A stretch of DNA of 64,000 bases from Gaeumannomyces sp. JS-464 (lineage: Eukaryota > Ascomycota > Sordariomycetes > Magnaporthales > Magnaporthaceae): NCBI GenBank assembly GCA_002197995.1, contig NGZR01000003.1:930001-994000 (forward strand), in the 5' to 3' direction. Shown one piece after another: positions 23,575 through 34,914 of the stretch. The translations under genes and the position numbers were made by a program. Numbering within the stretch: the first letter of the stretch is position 1; every line of letters begins with the position of its first letter. A model generated the notes under the pieces. The model worked only from the letters and a program-made list of their open reading frames with translations. It did not search any database and was not told where the DNA came from.

Positions 23575-24153
23575 TCACATCTCCATCCTGTCCCCGCCCT
23601 CGGCGCCAAACTGCACCCCGATGCTTCTTAGGCCAGTAAGGACCTCCTGTTGCAGGCGGATGGTCTCCTCGAGCTCGGAGATGTGCTCCTCCTGCTCGGC
23701 GATGGTGCGCGACATGTCGGGCAAAGCCTTGATCTGCTGCCTCGCCCGCTGGAGCTTGTGCTTGAGCGCGTCGGTCGCCGTCGGCACGTCTTTGATGGAG
23801 ATGGGCGCGTCCGACGGCGACCCGCCGCCGAATGACGGGTGGCCGCCCAGCCCGGGCCCACCGCCGGCTCCGCCCACACCGAGGCCGCCGGGGCCTCCCG
23901 CGCCGCCTGCTGCTGATGGGGTCGCCGCGACGGGCAGCGGGGTCGTCCCCGTGACGCGCGTTTGCGGCGGGGTGGTGCCGGTGGCCAGCAGAGAGGGCGG
24001 CGGCGCGCCCAGCGCCGCGGCCGATTGGGGCGGGCGCAGACGGGCGAGGATGGCGGCGAGCTCGGTGATGGCGTCGAGGGCGTCCGGGGAGAGGTGCGGG
24101 GGGAGGGCGAGGGGGTGCTGCGGCGGCGGCGGCGGCGGCTGGGATTTCGGCAT
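23575..24153 (-). CDS. MED9: Mediator complex subunit 9
   Basis: Predicted middle-module subunit of Mediator, the coactivator bridging transcription factors and RNA polymerase II. Single exon, 192 residues. The first in-frame ATG (24153, MPKSQ) is chosen; the frame is open further upstream without an ATG. A poly-Pro stretch precedes LPPHLSPDALDAITELAAILARL. A Gly/Pro/Ala-rich low-complexity linker covers about residues 55-120. A conserved C-terminal coiled coil follows (ATDALKHKLQRARQQIKALPDM, then EQEEHISELEETIRLQQEVL). This order and the KLQRAR/LPDM coil match fungal Med9 proteins as I know them. It overlaps nothing and is divergent from phosphoglycerate mutase. Confidence 0.87.
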   Translation of the reverse strand: MPKSQPPPPPPQHPLALPPHLSPDALDAITELAAILARLRPPQSAAALGAPPPSLLATGTTPPQTRVTGTTPLPVAATPSAAGGAGGPGGLGVGGAGGGPGLGGHPSFGGGSPSDAPISIKDVPTATDALKHKLQRARQQIKALPDMSRTIAEQEEHISELEETIRLQQEVLTGLRSIGVQFGAEGGDRMEM

Positions 24154-24826
24154 TTTGGGCCGCCTCTTGCTCGCCTCTTCTCTCTCCTGTGCTGGTTTTG
24201 TTTGGTCTCGTGCGCTTTTGGGCGGTGCCCACAGCTCTTGATGGGCGCGGCGCACCTGCGCGAAAGCTCGAAGCTGACTGGCTGGAGGCGGGAGTCAATT
24301 GATGTTGGGGAAGCTCCCCCGTGTTGACTTTGGTGGATCGAGCTCTGCAGTCAGCCAATTTCTTGCCGCTGCGGTCGGGCGCTGACTGAGGCGGCAGCGC
24401 ATTCCTCGATAGTGCCATTTGGGATCTGACACTGTACGGGCGGTTCCTCAACGGGTAGGCTCCCACGCTCCGCCCGCGCAGTCCGAGACCTATTACATCA
24501 TTGGGCCAGGTTGCTGAACAGTATTATCGGATTAGCCAATGCATCTGCACTGTCTCCTCAACGGCTGGGATGTTCTCTTTTGTTGCCCGCCGAGGACGAC
24601 CCCACTTCCAAAATCTCTCAGCAACGGAAGGTGGGTTGGACGTCCCAGAGTGCGTGAGTCCATGTCGCCTTGTTTTCTCTCCTGATTCCCTTCCGGTTTT
24701 CCTTTCCCATAGACAGACCGAGAAGTCACGCAGAGAAGCAATATTAGACTCTCTCTTCACTCTTGTCCGCCTTATTCGCTTCTGCAGTCTTTGGTGAATT
24801 GGAATTCGCTGTCCACGCTTCCCAGG
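24154..24826. promoter_or_regulatory. Divergent promoter region, MED9 / phosphoglycerate mutase
   Basis: A 673-base stretch between divergent start codons. CT-rich sequence from about 24650 to 24780 on the plus strand is likely the leader of the glycolytic gene. No specific element recognised. Confidence 0.5.
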
Positions 24827-26864
24827 ATGTCGAAAGTGGAGCATAATGCTTGTTTGAGTACGTTCGCGTCGCTTTTCACTGCCCCTCTTGCATCAACTCT
24901 ACATCCAGCAAACGAGCCAGGGGGACGAGAGGGAGGGCCACGACGGCACCACACCGCCACCACCACCCGCAGCAACGCTGTCGATAGGACCGTCAACAGC
25001 ACCAGCACCAGATCCAGTGCTAGTTTCGTCGATATCACGATGGAAACCCCCGCGACTCCCGACCCTGTCACACGCGCGCCACGCCGTCGCAACACCGACT
25101 ACCTCCTCGTCCTGGCATATATGCTCTTCTACCTCGAGATCGGCTGGCTAATATTCATGCTGTTGCGGATGTACAGTCGTGATTGACGGCTGGGGAGTTC
25201 CGTCCAAGGACTCGCCCAAGGACGGCGATGCCATCGCGGCTGCCGAGACCCCCGTCATGGACGCCTTTGCACAGAGCAAAACGGGCTACACCGAGCTCGA
25301 GGCTTCTTCGCTTGCGGTCGGTCTCCCTGAGGGCCTGATGGGCAACTCCGAGGTTGGCCACCTCAACATTGGCGCCGGCCGTGTCGTCTGGCAGGACGTC
25401 GTTCGCATTGACCAGTCCATCAAGACTGGCGAGTTCAGCAAGAATGACACCATCAAGAAGACGCTCGAAGCGGCCAAGAACGGCAACGGCAGGCTCCACT
25501 TGTGCGGTCTCGTTTCCCACGGCGGTGTGGTAAGCACTTCTCCATGAAGTAGAGCCTATATCGCCGAATCTAAACCGGATGGCTGACAGCCCCAAAGCAC
25601 TCGAAGCAGGAGCACCTGTACTCCCTCCTGAAGGCTGCCAAGGAGGCTGGCGTCCCCGAGGTCTTCATTCACTTCTTCGGCGACGGCCGCGACACGGATC
25701 CCAAGTCTGGTGTCGGCTACATGGAGGAGCTCTTGGAGAAGGCCAAGGAGATCGGCGTCGGAGAAATTGCAACCGTCGTGGGCAGGTACTACGCCATGGA
25801 CAGGACAAGAGGTGGGAGCGCATTGAGCTCGCCATGAAGGGCATGATTCTTGGCGAGGGTGAGGCGACCGAGGACCCGGTCAAGGTCGTCAAGGAGCGGT
25901 ACGAGAAGGGCGAGAACGATGAGTTCCTGAAGCCTATCGTGGTCGGGGGTGATGAGCGCCGGATCAAGGGTAAGCAAGCCAACTTACACATGCTAGTTGT
26001 GTCTCTGAAAATGGCCTGTCCCAATGAGGTGAGCTCTGGTTGCTAACTGGAGAACCAGATGACGACATTGTCTTCTTCTTCAACTACCGTTCCGACCGGG
26101 TCCGCCAGATCACGCAGCTGCTGGGAGATGTCGACAGGTCGCCCCGCCCCGATTTCCCGTACCCCAAGATCCAGCTCGTCACCATGACCCAGTACAAGCT
26201 TGATTACCCGTTCGAGATCGCTTTCCGGCCACAGCACATGGGCAACGTTCTTGCCGAGTGGCTGGGTAAGCAGAAGGTGGAGCAGGTTCATGTCGCCGAG
26301 ACGGAGAAGTACGCGCACGTTACCTTCTTTTTCAATGGCGGCGTCGAGAAGGCGTTCGCGCTCGAGACGCGTGACGAGAACCAGGACCTCGTTCCCTCCA
26401 ACAAGAGCGTTCCCACGTACGACAAGGCCCCTGAGATGTCGGCCGACGGTTGTCGCGAACCAGGTGCCAAGCGCCTCGGCGAGCAGAAATTCCCGTTCGT
26501 CATGAACAACTTTGCTCCGCCAGACATGGTGGGCCACACGGGCGTGTACGAGGCGGCCATCGTGGGATGTGCTGCGACGGACAAGGCGATCGGCAAGATC
26601 TATGAAGCCTGTAAGAAGGAGAACTACATCCTCTTCATCACGGCGGACCACGGCAACGCCGAGGAGATGAAGTTCCCCGATGGCAAGCCCAAGACCTCGC
26701 ACACCACCAACAAGGTGCCCTTCATCATGGCCAACGCGCCCGAGAGCTGGAGCCTCAAGTCGGCTGACGGTGTCCTTGGTGATGTGGCTCCGACCATCCT
26801 GGCCGCCATGGGGCTGCCGCAGCCTGAGGAGATGACGGGCAAGAGCCTGCTGGTGAAGGCTTAG
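24827..26864 (+). CDS. 2,3-bisphosphoglycerate-independent phosphoglycerate mutase
   Basis: Interconverts 3- and 2-phosphoglycerate in glycolysis using two metal ions and a phosphoserine intermediate; this is the enzyme type of filamentous fungi, not budding yeast. Exons are 24827-24857, 25177-25529, 25598-25969 and 26059-26864, about 520 residues. Motifs in order: VIDGWG (metal Asp), MGNSEVGHLNIGAGR (nucleophilic Ser), SHGGV-HSKQEHL, FGDGRDTDP, FNYRSDR and the metal-binding DHGNAEEM. Exon 1 is only 31 bases, with Ile split across a 319-base first intron. The frame is broken at 25803-25804, where one G of a GGG appears lost (YYAMDR then DKRWERIELA). Restoring one base makes the coding length an exact multiple of three. 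Confidence 0.96.
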
Positions 26865-27428
26865 ATACTTTCTCTTTGAGTCAAACATGAATGATAGAAT
26901 TACGACCAATGAGCATAGATAAAGCCAGACGAGAACAAATACAAACTAGAACCGGCCGCCGTGTCACCATACCAGTGTGTCTAGTCCATCCGAGGTTGAG
27001 TGGCGAACAAGATCTGCAAGGGGTACGATGGAGATGGCGAGTGAACGGCGCTTGGCGAGAGAGGGCTCGGAATGCGTCTCCGATCGCAATCGGGCTGCAC
27101 ACAATGTAACACGTCGCGGCTATGGCTTGCCACCACTCGCTCCAGCCGAGTCTCTAGGCAGGCAGAGACATTCTGTGTTAATGAACGCGCTCGGGAGTGG
27201 AATGAGCTTTGTCGATCCCAACAATGTGTGAACCTCTTCTGGCTTTGCAGATAAGAAATGCGAGTTTAGTTGGCCTGGAGCTTGGGGCTTCTGGTGGCGA
27301 CTGTCTTCCGTCCCGACCACACGGCACATCGAGTCAGATGCCTCAGGGTGCTGCCGAAACTGGGACCCCGAAGCTCAGAGGGAATCGGGGCAGCCTGTCG
27401 AGTTAGGACGGTCAACCAGCCGGTCGGT

Positions 27429-27452
27429 CGATGGCTTCTCGATCGATCCGAT
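27429..27452. promoter_or_regulatory. Candidate distal light-response/clock element of frq
   Basis: Four CGAT motifs in 24 bases (27429, 27440, 27444, 27449), including GATCGATC. The White Collar Complex of Neurospora binds paired GATNC/CGATN or GATCGA repeats in the frq promoter. Distance to the FRQ start is about 2.45 kb, comparable to the Neurospora clock box. The match is seen; the function is inferred. Confidence 0.5.
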
Positions 27453-29037
27453 GACATCTTGCGTGGGCCCATTACAACACGAGGCACCCCCCCTCTCCAC
27501 ATCCATACAGTACAGTGTGCGATGATATGGAGGAGGGGCCTGCAAACTGCCGTCAGTGGCCCAACCCAAATGCAAACCATAAAAGAACACGGAGGCCGTC
27601 CGAGCCCGTCGAGCTGGGTGTGAGTCTGGACGGGCGGTATGCTGTCAAAGGCAGACACATAGCCGCCGCGGTTACCGGAAATTTAACCTTTGGAAATCAT
27701 GAGGCCTGCGGTAAAAGCCGAGGGTCAGTCGTTACAAACGACATTAGATGTTGTCCTATGTATCTGTTCTTTGTCTTGTTTGAGTCGGCTTATTCCCAAG
27801 ATTTGCGACAGGAGGGGGTAAGGCTGCATGGATCGCCAGAAAAATTTGCGTCATAGGGGTCCCTCTTAGCCGCTGTTTTGGGTGCTTCGGGGTGTCGGGA
27901 CATTTCCCCTTCTCTGGGGGTCTCGTTTCTGCCGAGGCACGCTTTTCACGCTGCGCCAACGGCCAGACACTCCAGCCAAGGAACAGCGTGCAAACTCGCT
28001 GTTGGTTGGCTGCAGGCGTCTTCTGTCAGTGCTGTCGCATTTCAGGGTCCTGGTCCACGCGGGTGCCCTGGCACGCCCGGCTTCCATGGCAAAATTACGT
28101 CATTCCCAGACCACGTCCATGCGTGGCAGATGTCCACGGCTGACTCGGGCGGGGGCCTGCCGAGTCGCCCATGTTGCCGCCATTTGCGAAAATGGTGACG
28201 ACCTCAACTTTATTCTTCTCTTTGCTTCCAACGTTATCTGGCATCACGAGATCTCGATGCGACATTCGGGCGGCTGAACTGCCGGGTAATATGGATGCTA
28301 GAAAGATGCCTTCCTGGGCTTAGGTAACAGGTCTGACTTCGAGTGTGTGTTACTGTGCATGGAGGATGTTGCATGGTTGCGGCAAGTGAGCTCGAATTGT
28401 GGCCAGTCTGGGTCTGGAGCCAGCAACACTGTCGATGGCGGCCAAAAACTCTGATCGGTCGGGAAGGGGCACGGACCGAGACCACTTTTATGGCAGCTTG
28501 TGATCCACCCAACGTTGGATGATGGCGGCGCCAGCCAATGATAATTCGGGGATCGAGATTCTCGGTTCAATTCACCCTTGGTTCTTACGGCCACAACCGG
28601 TCGGAGCAAATCCAGCGAATAAAACAGGCGGATTTATTTACTTGGCTGGAGTCACAGTGTGCGCCGAGGTTTATTTGGTAAGAAGCTCTCAAGCAGCCAG
28701 AAGGCAGTAGCAGCACACCTGTAGCAAATGTAAGTGGCTCTGAGAGCCAGAATATGATAGCGAAAAGAAACAAAAGTGGGAGATCTGCTTGTTATTTTCT
28801 TCTTTCATTTGACTTTTAGCAGTCGTATGTAGCTTGACCGGCTCTCTTCTGGATCGCTAAGTTTGCAGGCTTGACGGCTCAGTCGAGGGTACGCACACAG
28901 TCCAGGCACGCAGCGGGGCTTGCGACAGTGAAGCCTCCAATAAGGCGAAATAGCTTGGACCCTGGCTGCTCGATCCTTACAACCGACCCACCGCAGCACA
29001 ATCGGAAGCTGAGCGCGGAATCTGAAAATCGTGAGGG

Positions 29038-29053
29038 GATCGAAGGTCATCGA
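29038..29053. promoter_or_regulatory. Candidate GATCGA-type element in frq upstream region
   Basis: GATCGA at 29038 followed by CATCGA at 29048, ten bases apart (start to start), about 0.86 kb before the FRQ ATG. Consistent with a White Collar binding half-site pair, but short and possibly chance. Confidence 0.3.
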
Positions 29054-29379
29054 ACACCAACCACGAACAAACTGCGCCCTCCCAGCATGCACCCCCCTCC
29101 CGGCTCAGCACCCCGGCGGGCGGCAAAACGACATGCCAGGCGTTATACTGTGCTGTCGCACGTCTCCTTCAATGCTGAAATCAAAAACGATTGTGCCGGC
29201 TCCTCCATTTTGGGAGATATCGCAGTCCATGCACACGCGGAAAATAGCGAGACAAAAGCTGTTGATGCACGCAGCCCAGTCCAGCCCAGCATCACTAGCC
29301 CATCCACGACGGCAGCATTGAGCACCACACCCACGAGCCATCACCCAACAAAACAGCGTCTTTCCACCAGGCGCCACCG

Positions 29380-29397
29380 CGATCTATAACAGCGATC
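29380..29397. promoter_or_regulatory. Candidate proximal GATC repeat of frq
   Basis: Two CGATC motifs 13 bases apart (29380 and 29393), about 0.5 kb before the FRQ ATG. It could be a proximal light-response element or a chance repeat. Confidence 0.35.
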
Positions 29398-29905
29398 TCG
29401 AATCTGTATGTTGATCATTTCCCCGTCCTAGCCCTGTCCACAGCTACCTTGCCCTTGGTCGGAGCGGGTTCCGGCGGGAGGCCGAGGCCCCTTTGCCCAG
29501 TTTACCTCACCCTGCGTGCCTGCCCTTCCCCTCTACCAGTCTTCAAAAAGAATGTCACCTCGTTCAATCTGTCGCATCTTGCTCTTGACACATGCGAGTC
29601 GGCCCTCGTTACACCGTCGACCACCACATCTATCATCTTTGCCCCAATCATTTCTATATCTCGGAACCATCTTCCTAGTTCGACCCTCACTGACCAGGTT
29701 CTGCGACCCGAATGAGAGAAGAAGAAAAAACAGTGGACCGACTTTTGGGTGCCCCCGCACGACGAGCTGGCGCTTCGCAGATTTCGCCAAGTAAAACTCT
29801 CCTTTGGAGCGGTCTCAGAACTCACGGTCGGCGATTCCAGGTCGCTCGTCGCATGAACCCCGTCTGGGGAAATTCAGAAGGATTGAATGCCACTACGCCT
29901 GCAGA

Positions 29906-32900
29906 ATGGGCAGCGATTCGCAGCCACAAGTAACGGAGCTCTCGCTCCAAGGTCATCGTCTGCCGCGCAGGTCTCCCAGCACCCGTCTGAGCCCGCCCAG
30001 GAAGTTGGGGCCGGCTCAAAATGACGGCGACGGCGATGGCGACCCCGGGTCGCCCGGGTTACTCCGTCGAAATTCGTCCGACGAAAGCCACGAGACTGGC
30101 CAGAGTGACCCGAGAGTTTGGTTCGATCGGTCAAATAAGAACCCGGCGATAGACGTGAACTCAATGGAAGGTTAGTATAGTCTTTGGGCTCGGGATCCAT
30201 GCGGTCGGCGATCGGCATGGAGAAACTCCCTGACAAGATATTGTGCTGACGAGCAATGTTCGTTGCCCAGTGGATTCGCCGTACTATCAGAAACGGCCAG
30301 CCTCACCCAGGGATGACTACTCCTACGACGCCGAGATACCTCCTCGGGCCGCTTTCCTCGGGAACGCCGGTGTGCCTTCCCTGCGACCCACGGTCACCCA
30401 AAGCAGCAGCGCAGACGAGTTTCGGAGCGTCATTGACGACTTGACTATCGAGAATAAACGCTTGAAGGAGGAGCTCAAGCGCTACAAACAATTCGGCACG
30501 GATCTTATGAGGAAGGACAGGCTTTTCGAGATCAAAATGCACGGGTTGCCGAGTAAGAAGAAGAGGGAGCTCGAGGCCACACTTCGAGATTTCGCCTCGA
30601 CACTCGAGAGCTCGACCTCGACCTCGACACGCCACAAGAAAAACAAATCTGGGAGTCGTTTCAACAAATCGTCTGGCGGCACTACCTCGAAGCATGCCTC
30701 GTCCTCTTCATCGAACTCGCGTCCGGTCGACTCTGCGTATGCCTCTATGTCAACAGGCCCTAGCACGGTTCAAAACTCGCACACCTCTGCATCCTTGTCT
30801 CAGAGACCCCACACATCACAACGGTCTAGCATGCAAAAGGTACAAAGTTACCTTGAGGACATCCCCGAGGGTCTCTACCCACGATATTTGTCCATGACGG
30901 AAAAGGACAAGCAAAAGCTGGTGGTCAGGCGTCTTGAGCAGCTCTTCACTGGCGAGATGAACGGCCCGGCTATTGGCACTTCCGATAGAACAGGGCGACA
31001 GCAGGAGACGGTACTCGACGCCGGGAAGTCTTCCGAGATGATCCGGGAGGCGCTGATCCAAGTCCGCAAGAAATCCTCACGCGACAATGGGTCCTCCAAC
31101 TCGAATGGCGACGGTGGAAGTGGGAGCGGAGGCGGCCACGGAGCAAGTGGAAGTGGAAGTGGAAGTGGGAACGGCAGCAGAGACTCGCCTCAGGGCCCAA
31201 CCCCAGCATCCGAACAACGGCCGACCAGGCCTCTCGATCTAGATCCCGATCGCATCCAGGTGCCATCAGAGAATATGGACTACATCCGGCACCTGGGCAT
31301 GGTGCCGCCCCAACTTGATGCTGGAACCAAGGCCAGCACGAAAAACGTGTCCATGGACGCCGACGGCTGGGTATACCTGAACCTTCTGTGTAACCTGGCC
31401 CAGCTGCACATTATCAACGTCACACCCGCTTTCATTCGGGCCGCTGTGTCTGAGAAGAGCACGAAATTTCAACTATCACCCGACGGTAACAAGATCAGGT
31501 GGCGTGGCGGGACCGACGGGACGAGGTTTAGCAGCGACAGCGGGAACGCATCTTCGAGAGACAGATCATCGGACGGAGATGATAGTTCTGACAAGAGTGC
31601 TGGCGTCCACGGTCAGAAGCGGAAATTCTTGGCCGAGGGCGGTAACGGATCCGGACCCACGTCCAACAAAGCTGCGACCAGGTCGTCCACGAGTGTGCAC
31701 TATAAGCCCTTGTTCGTCCAGCAGTCTTCGTTTGAGACGTCTGGGGAGCTGTCAAGCTCACAGGCATCGGGCCCTGAGGACAGCAATTTTGGGAACACGT
31801 CAAATGGGACTACAGTGGGTCAGGGTCATCGCCTCGCAAGAAGCGCCGCGTCGACGGTGCCATTGTCTACTACAGCGGTATGCCCTTCTGTACCGACCTT
31901 TCCGGAGATCCCGGCGATGTTTCACCCACCACGTACATGACTTCGACAAACAGGGAGACGGGCTCGCCGGAGGCACCCCCAGGGTGTTCCGGACGCTGTC
32001 GGGGTCGTCACTTCCCTATCGGCCTCTGAGCAACACCGAGGCCTACACCAAGATCACCAAGGAGGCAGAGGAGGAAGCCTCGTCAGGGGACGACCTCAAC
32101 AGCGACATCGATGTTAGCAGCGACGAGTCTGAGGACGGCTTTGGGTGGCGTACTTCGGCAGTCAGAGCTAAATTGGAGGCGGCGCCACTCGAGTTGGAAG
32201 CTTGCGGCCTCGGCGGCGTGCAACCAGACGACCATTTTCTTGTCGTTGTCATCACCCACCGCTATCGCGATCAGGATTCCAAGCGAAACAAGACCCGGCC
32301 GCACGCCTTCCGAGAGCGATCCGATAGCACGACGGCGACGATAATGGAACGGTTCAAGTCACTGAAGGCTGCGTCACCAGGGCCGGTGACTCTTCGCCAC
32401 AGCCTCGAGCCCAATAAGCGGATCGATTACATCTCGACGCAGGTGAAGATGCTGGACCCTGTTCCGTTGCCACCGCCAGCCATGTTCATGCCGCCGTTCA
32501 GTACGAGCTCCTCAGACAACGCGGATGCCGAAACATCAGAGAGCGAGCTTCTGGACTCTGAGGAGCCGGATGCCCTTCCAAGTGGGCTATTATTCCTTCC
32601 ATCTGAGAGGCCTGGCCTCTTGCGCGCAGATTCTAATCTAGCATATCCAGATGGTGGTGAAATTTCCCCCAGCGACGAGGAAGGCGAAGATTCAGAGAAC
32701 CTGAGTGACGGGATGGAAATCGACGGTCGCAAGATCGGCGGGCCGCCGCGGAAGCGGAGGCCGTCCATGGGCGATGGTGGCGCGCACTCGGCCAACCATG
32801 CGGCGAGACGGTCAAGTTTGACAAGCGACTCTCGCAAGGCGGCAGGCGACGCCAGGACCCAGAGCTCGGTGGCGACGGCTGGAGGCGCCGAGAGTGGTTA

Positions 32901-32922
32901 TAACAGTAGCATGGAAGAATGA
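29906..32922 (+). CDS. frq: Circadian clock protein FREQUENCY
   Basis: Negative element of the fungal circadian oscillator; it binds the helicase FRH and casein kinase I and inhibits the White Collar Complex. Exons are 29906-30170 and 30271-32922, about 972 residues after repair (Neurospora 989). Visible landmarks in order: N-terminal [18 protein letters not shown] across the splice junction; coiled coil [39 protein letters not shown] (casein kinase contact region); Ser/Gly-rich tract; [20 protein letters not shown]; nuclear signal [26 protein letters not shown] (FRH-binding region); [14 protein letters not shown]; acidic PEST-like tail; ending [16 protein letters not shown]. The frame is broken at GGG 31817-31819 and C5 31976-31980, one base missing at each. 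Confidence 0.97.
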
Positions 32923-33693
32923 TTTTCATTTTCGGTTCATCTGAATGATATCCTCACCTGGCGCGTCTCTTTTTTTCCTTATTTTTCTTTTTTTCTTTTT
33001 TTTCTCCATGTCTCTGCGGCTGAGCGACTCTTATTCTCGGGGCATATCCCACTATTTATTACCCGTCTGTCTCCTTTTCATTTATTACCTATTTGGCGCT
33101 CAATATGTATTCCTTGTTTCTCGGGAAAGATAGATACCACGCTGTTGCGATATTGCTGTTTGGGCAATGTTTTCTTGTAAAATGACAAGAAAAGAAGGAA
33201 TAGGGAAACGGGCATCTCGGGCGTTACATGGTTTTGAGCGGGAGCTGGATCGCATGTACTATTTGGTTCGACTTGAAATCGCCAATTTAGCCACTACCAA
33301 TGATGAACGAATTTCGCTAGTCCTCAACCGATCTGTGAATATCTCGGCCATGGACTCACCCTCGAGTTCGTGTGAACTCGGGATGACAGTGGTGTCGCCA
33401 GCGAAACCCAATTCGAGCTACCCCACGGTTCGCGCCAGGAATTGAGCAGCTACCCCGCCATAGAGCCGCAGCACCGGTCTTTTCGGTCGGAAGCTCCAGG
33501 TCACCCAGGCCAAACCAGCACAAGAGACTGCAGGCCGTGAGTGGCAAGAGAGCCGCGGAGTGGATCCGTGCTGTTGATATTTTCCAACATCGATTGTATA
33601 CAAACCCTAAAACTACACTCGGAGCTTGTGTCCTGCCTTCAGACGGACAGAGCGGAAAAGCATCAATGTGACAAGGCTGGCTGAGTAGCGGCA
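32923..33693. other. Intergenic region frq / PAC10
   Basis: 770 bases with the frq 3' untranslated region (T-rich at 32970-33010) and the PAC10 promoter. Nothing else supported. Confidence 0.55.
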
Positions 33694-34914
33694 ATGTCAG
33701 GGAAAGGAAAGGAAACGGCGACGGCAGGGTGAGTCCAAGCCCAGTTCTCTAGGGCGGCGGCGGGCGGACCGCGGCGCGAGCTCATGGCGAAGTGCGCAAA
33801 CGAAAGCGCTCGACACGGGGTCTGTCGGCGGCGTCTGCCACGAGCGACACTAAACAATCCTCATCCATACCTCCGCCAGTGCCGAAGCGACGCCGTCGAA
33901 CCCGCGCGGGATACCCAAGGCGCCGTTTGTCGACAATGTCGAGGACTACGTTTCGAGCCGAGCCGACGTGGAGGCCACACTCCAGCGCTTCCAGGAGATG
34001 ATATCGTGAGCCAACCCCTCGTCACGCTCGTGTGCGCCGCGCGCGCATACACCCAACACGGATACACATACATGCGGTATTGCCGGAGGCCCAGGGGAGG
34101 CCGGCATCGAACAAATCGGGCGGCGGACTGGAGGGAAAAAAAAAAGGCTGCCAGAATGGGCGCGGACGGATGGCACGAAGACGAGATGGCTGACGTGCAT
34201 CATCCTTGCCTCGCTGCAGCAAGTATCAGTTCATGGAGCTCAACCTACAGCGACGCGTGGCCGGGCTCAAGGGGAAGCTGCCGGACATCGAAAAGACGCT
34301 GGACACGGTGCGGTTCCTGAAGCTGCGCAATGAGGGCGACGACCCGATCGAGACGACGTTCGAGCTCAACGATACTCTGTACACAAAAGCCGAGATCCCG
34401 CCAACGGATGAGGTTTTCTTGTGGCTAGGCGCATGTTGTCCCTTTCTATTCTCCCAGGCTCTCTTCCACTCTTTCCGCCCAGCGTTAGATGCGTTTCCGG
34501 TTGCCCAGGTTGCTGACAATGTCTGGAGCTACGCTCGTCTTTTCCTCTTGCTCCAGGCCAACGTCATGCTCTCGTATCCGATAGAGGAGGCGGAGGAGCT
34601 TCTGGTGTCCAAGGAGAAGGCCGCGAAGCAGAGCCTGGCAAACTGCGAGGAGGATCTGGAGTTTTTGAGGGAACAAATTACGGTTCGTAGTTTTTATACC
34701 CCCTCCCACCTGATATACACGAGCATAGATATCCCGAGACTGACCTGTTGGGACGCTCAACCGTTGGCATCAGACCATGGAGGTTGCTATAGCAAGAGTG
34801 TACAACTGGGACGTTGTGCAGAAGCGCAAAGAGAAGGCCGAGGAAGAGAAGGCCAGGGGGTCCGAGAAGGAAAAAACGGTACCCAAAAAGGCAAGTGTTG
34901 AGGAGGATGGTTGA
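33694..34914 (+). CDS. PAC10: Prefoldin subunit 3 (Pac10/Gim2, VBP1)
   Basis: Alpha-type subunit of prefoldin, the hexameric cochaperone delivering actin and tubulin to CCT. Exons are 33694-33728, 33880-34005, 34220-34430, 34557-34682 and 34774-34914, 212 residues, frame intact. Sequence in order: NPRGIPKAPFVDNVEDYV, long helix to QFMELNLQRRV, the beta-hairpin DTLYTKAEIPPTDEVFLWLGANVMLSY (family core), then the second helix of the coiled coil ending MEVAIARVYNWDVVQKR and a charged tail. The intron 34431-34556 begins with GCATGT rather than GT; only this boundary restores WLG-ANVML. It is 126 bases, a multiple of three, so retention would not break the frame. Another tubulin-folding gene, TBCC, lies in this window. 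Confidence 0.94.

Larger units (their letters stand above)
26865..29905. other. Long upstream region of frq
   Basis: About 3 kb between phosphoglycerate mutase and the frq start. In Neurospora frq also has a long complex promoter, a leader of over 1 kb and upstream reading frames. Here I see several clusters of GATC/CGAT elements (listed separately), short upstream ATG frames and CT-rich stretches near 29500-29700. No protein gene is supported. An antisense frq transcript (as in Neurospora) cannot be judged from sequence. Confidence 0.55.
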
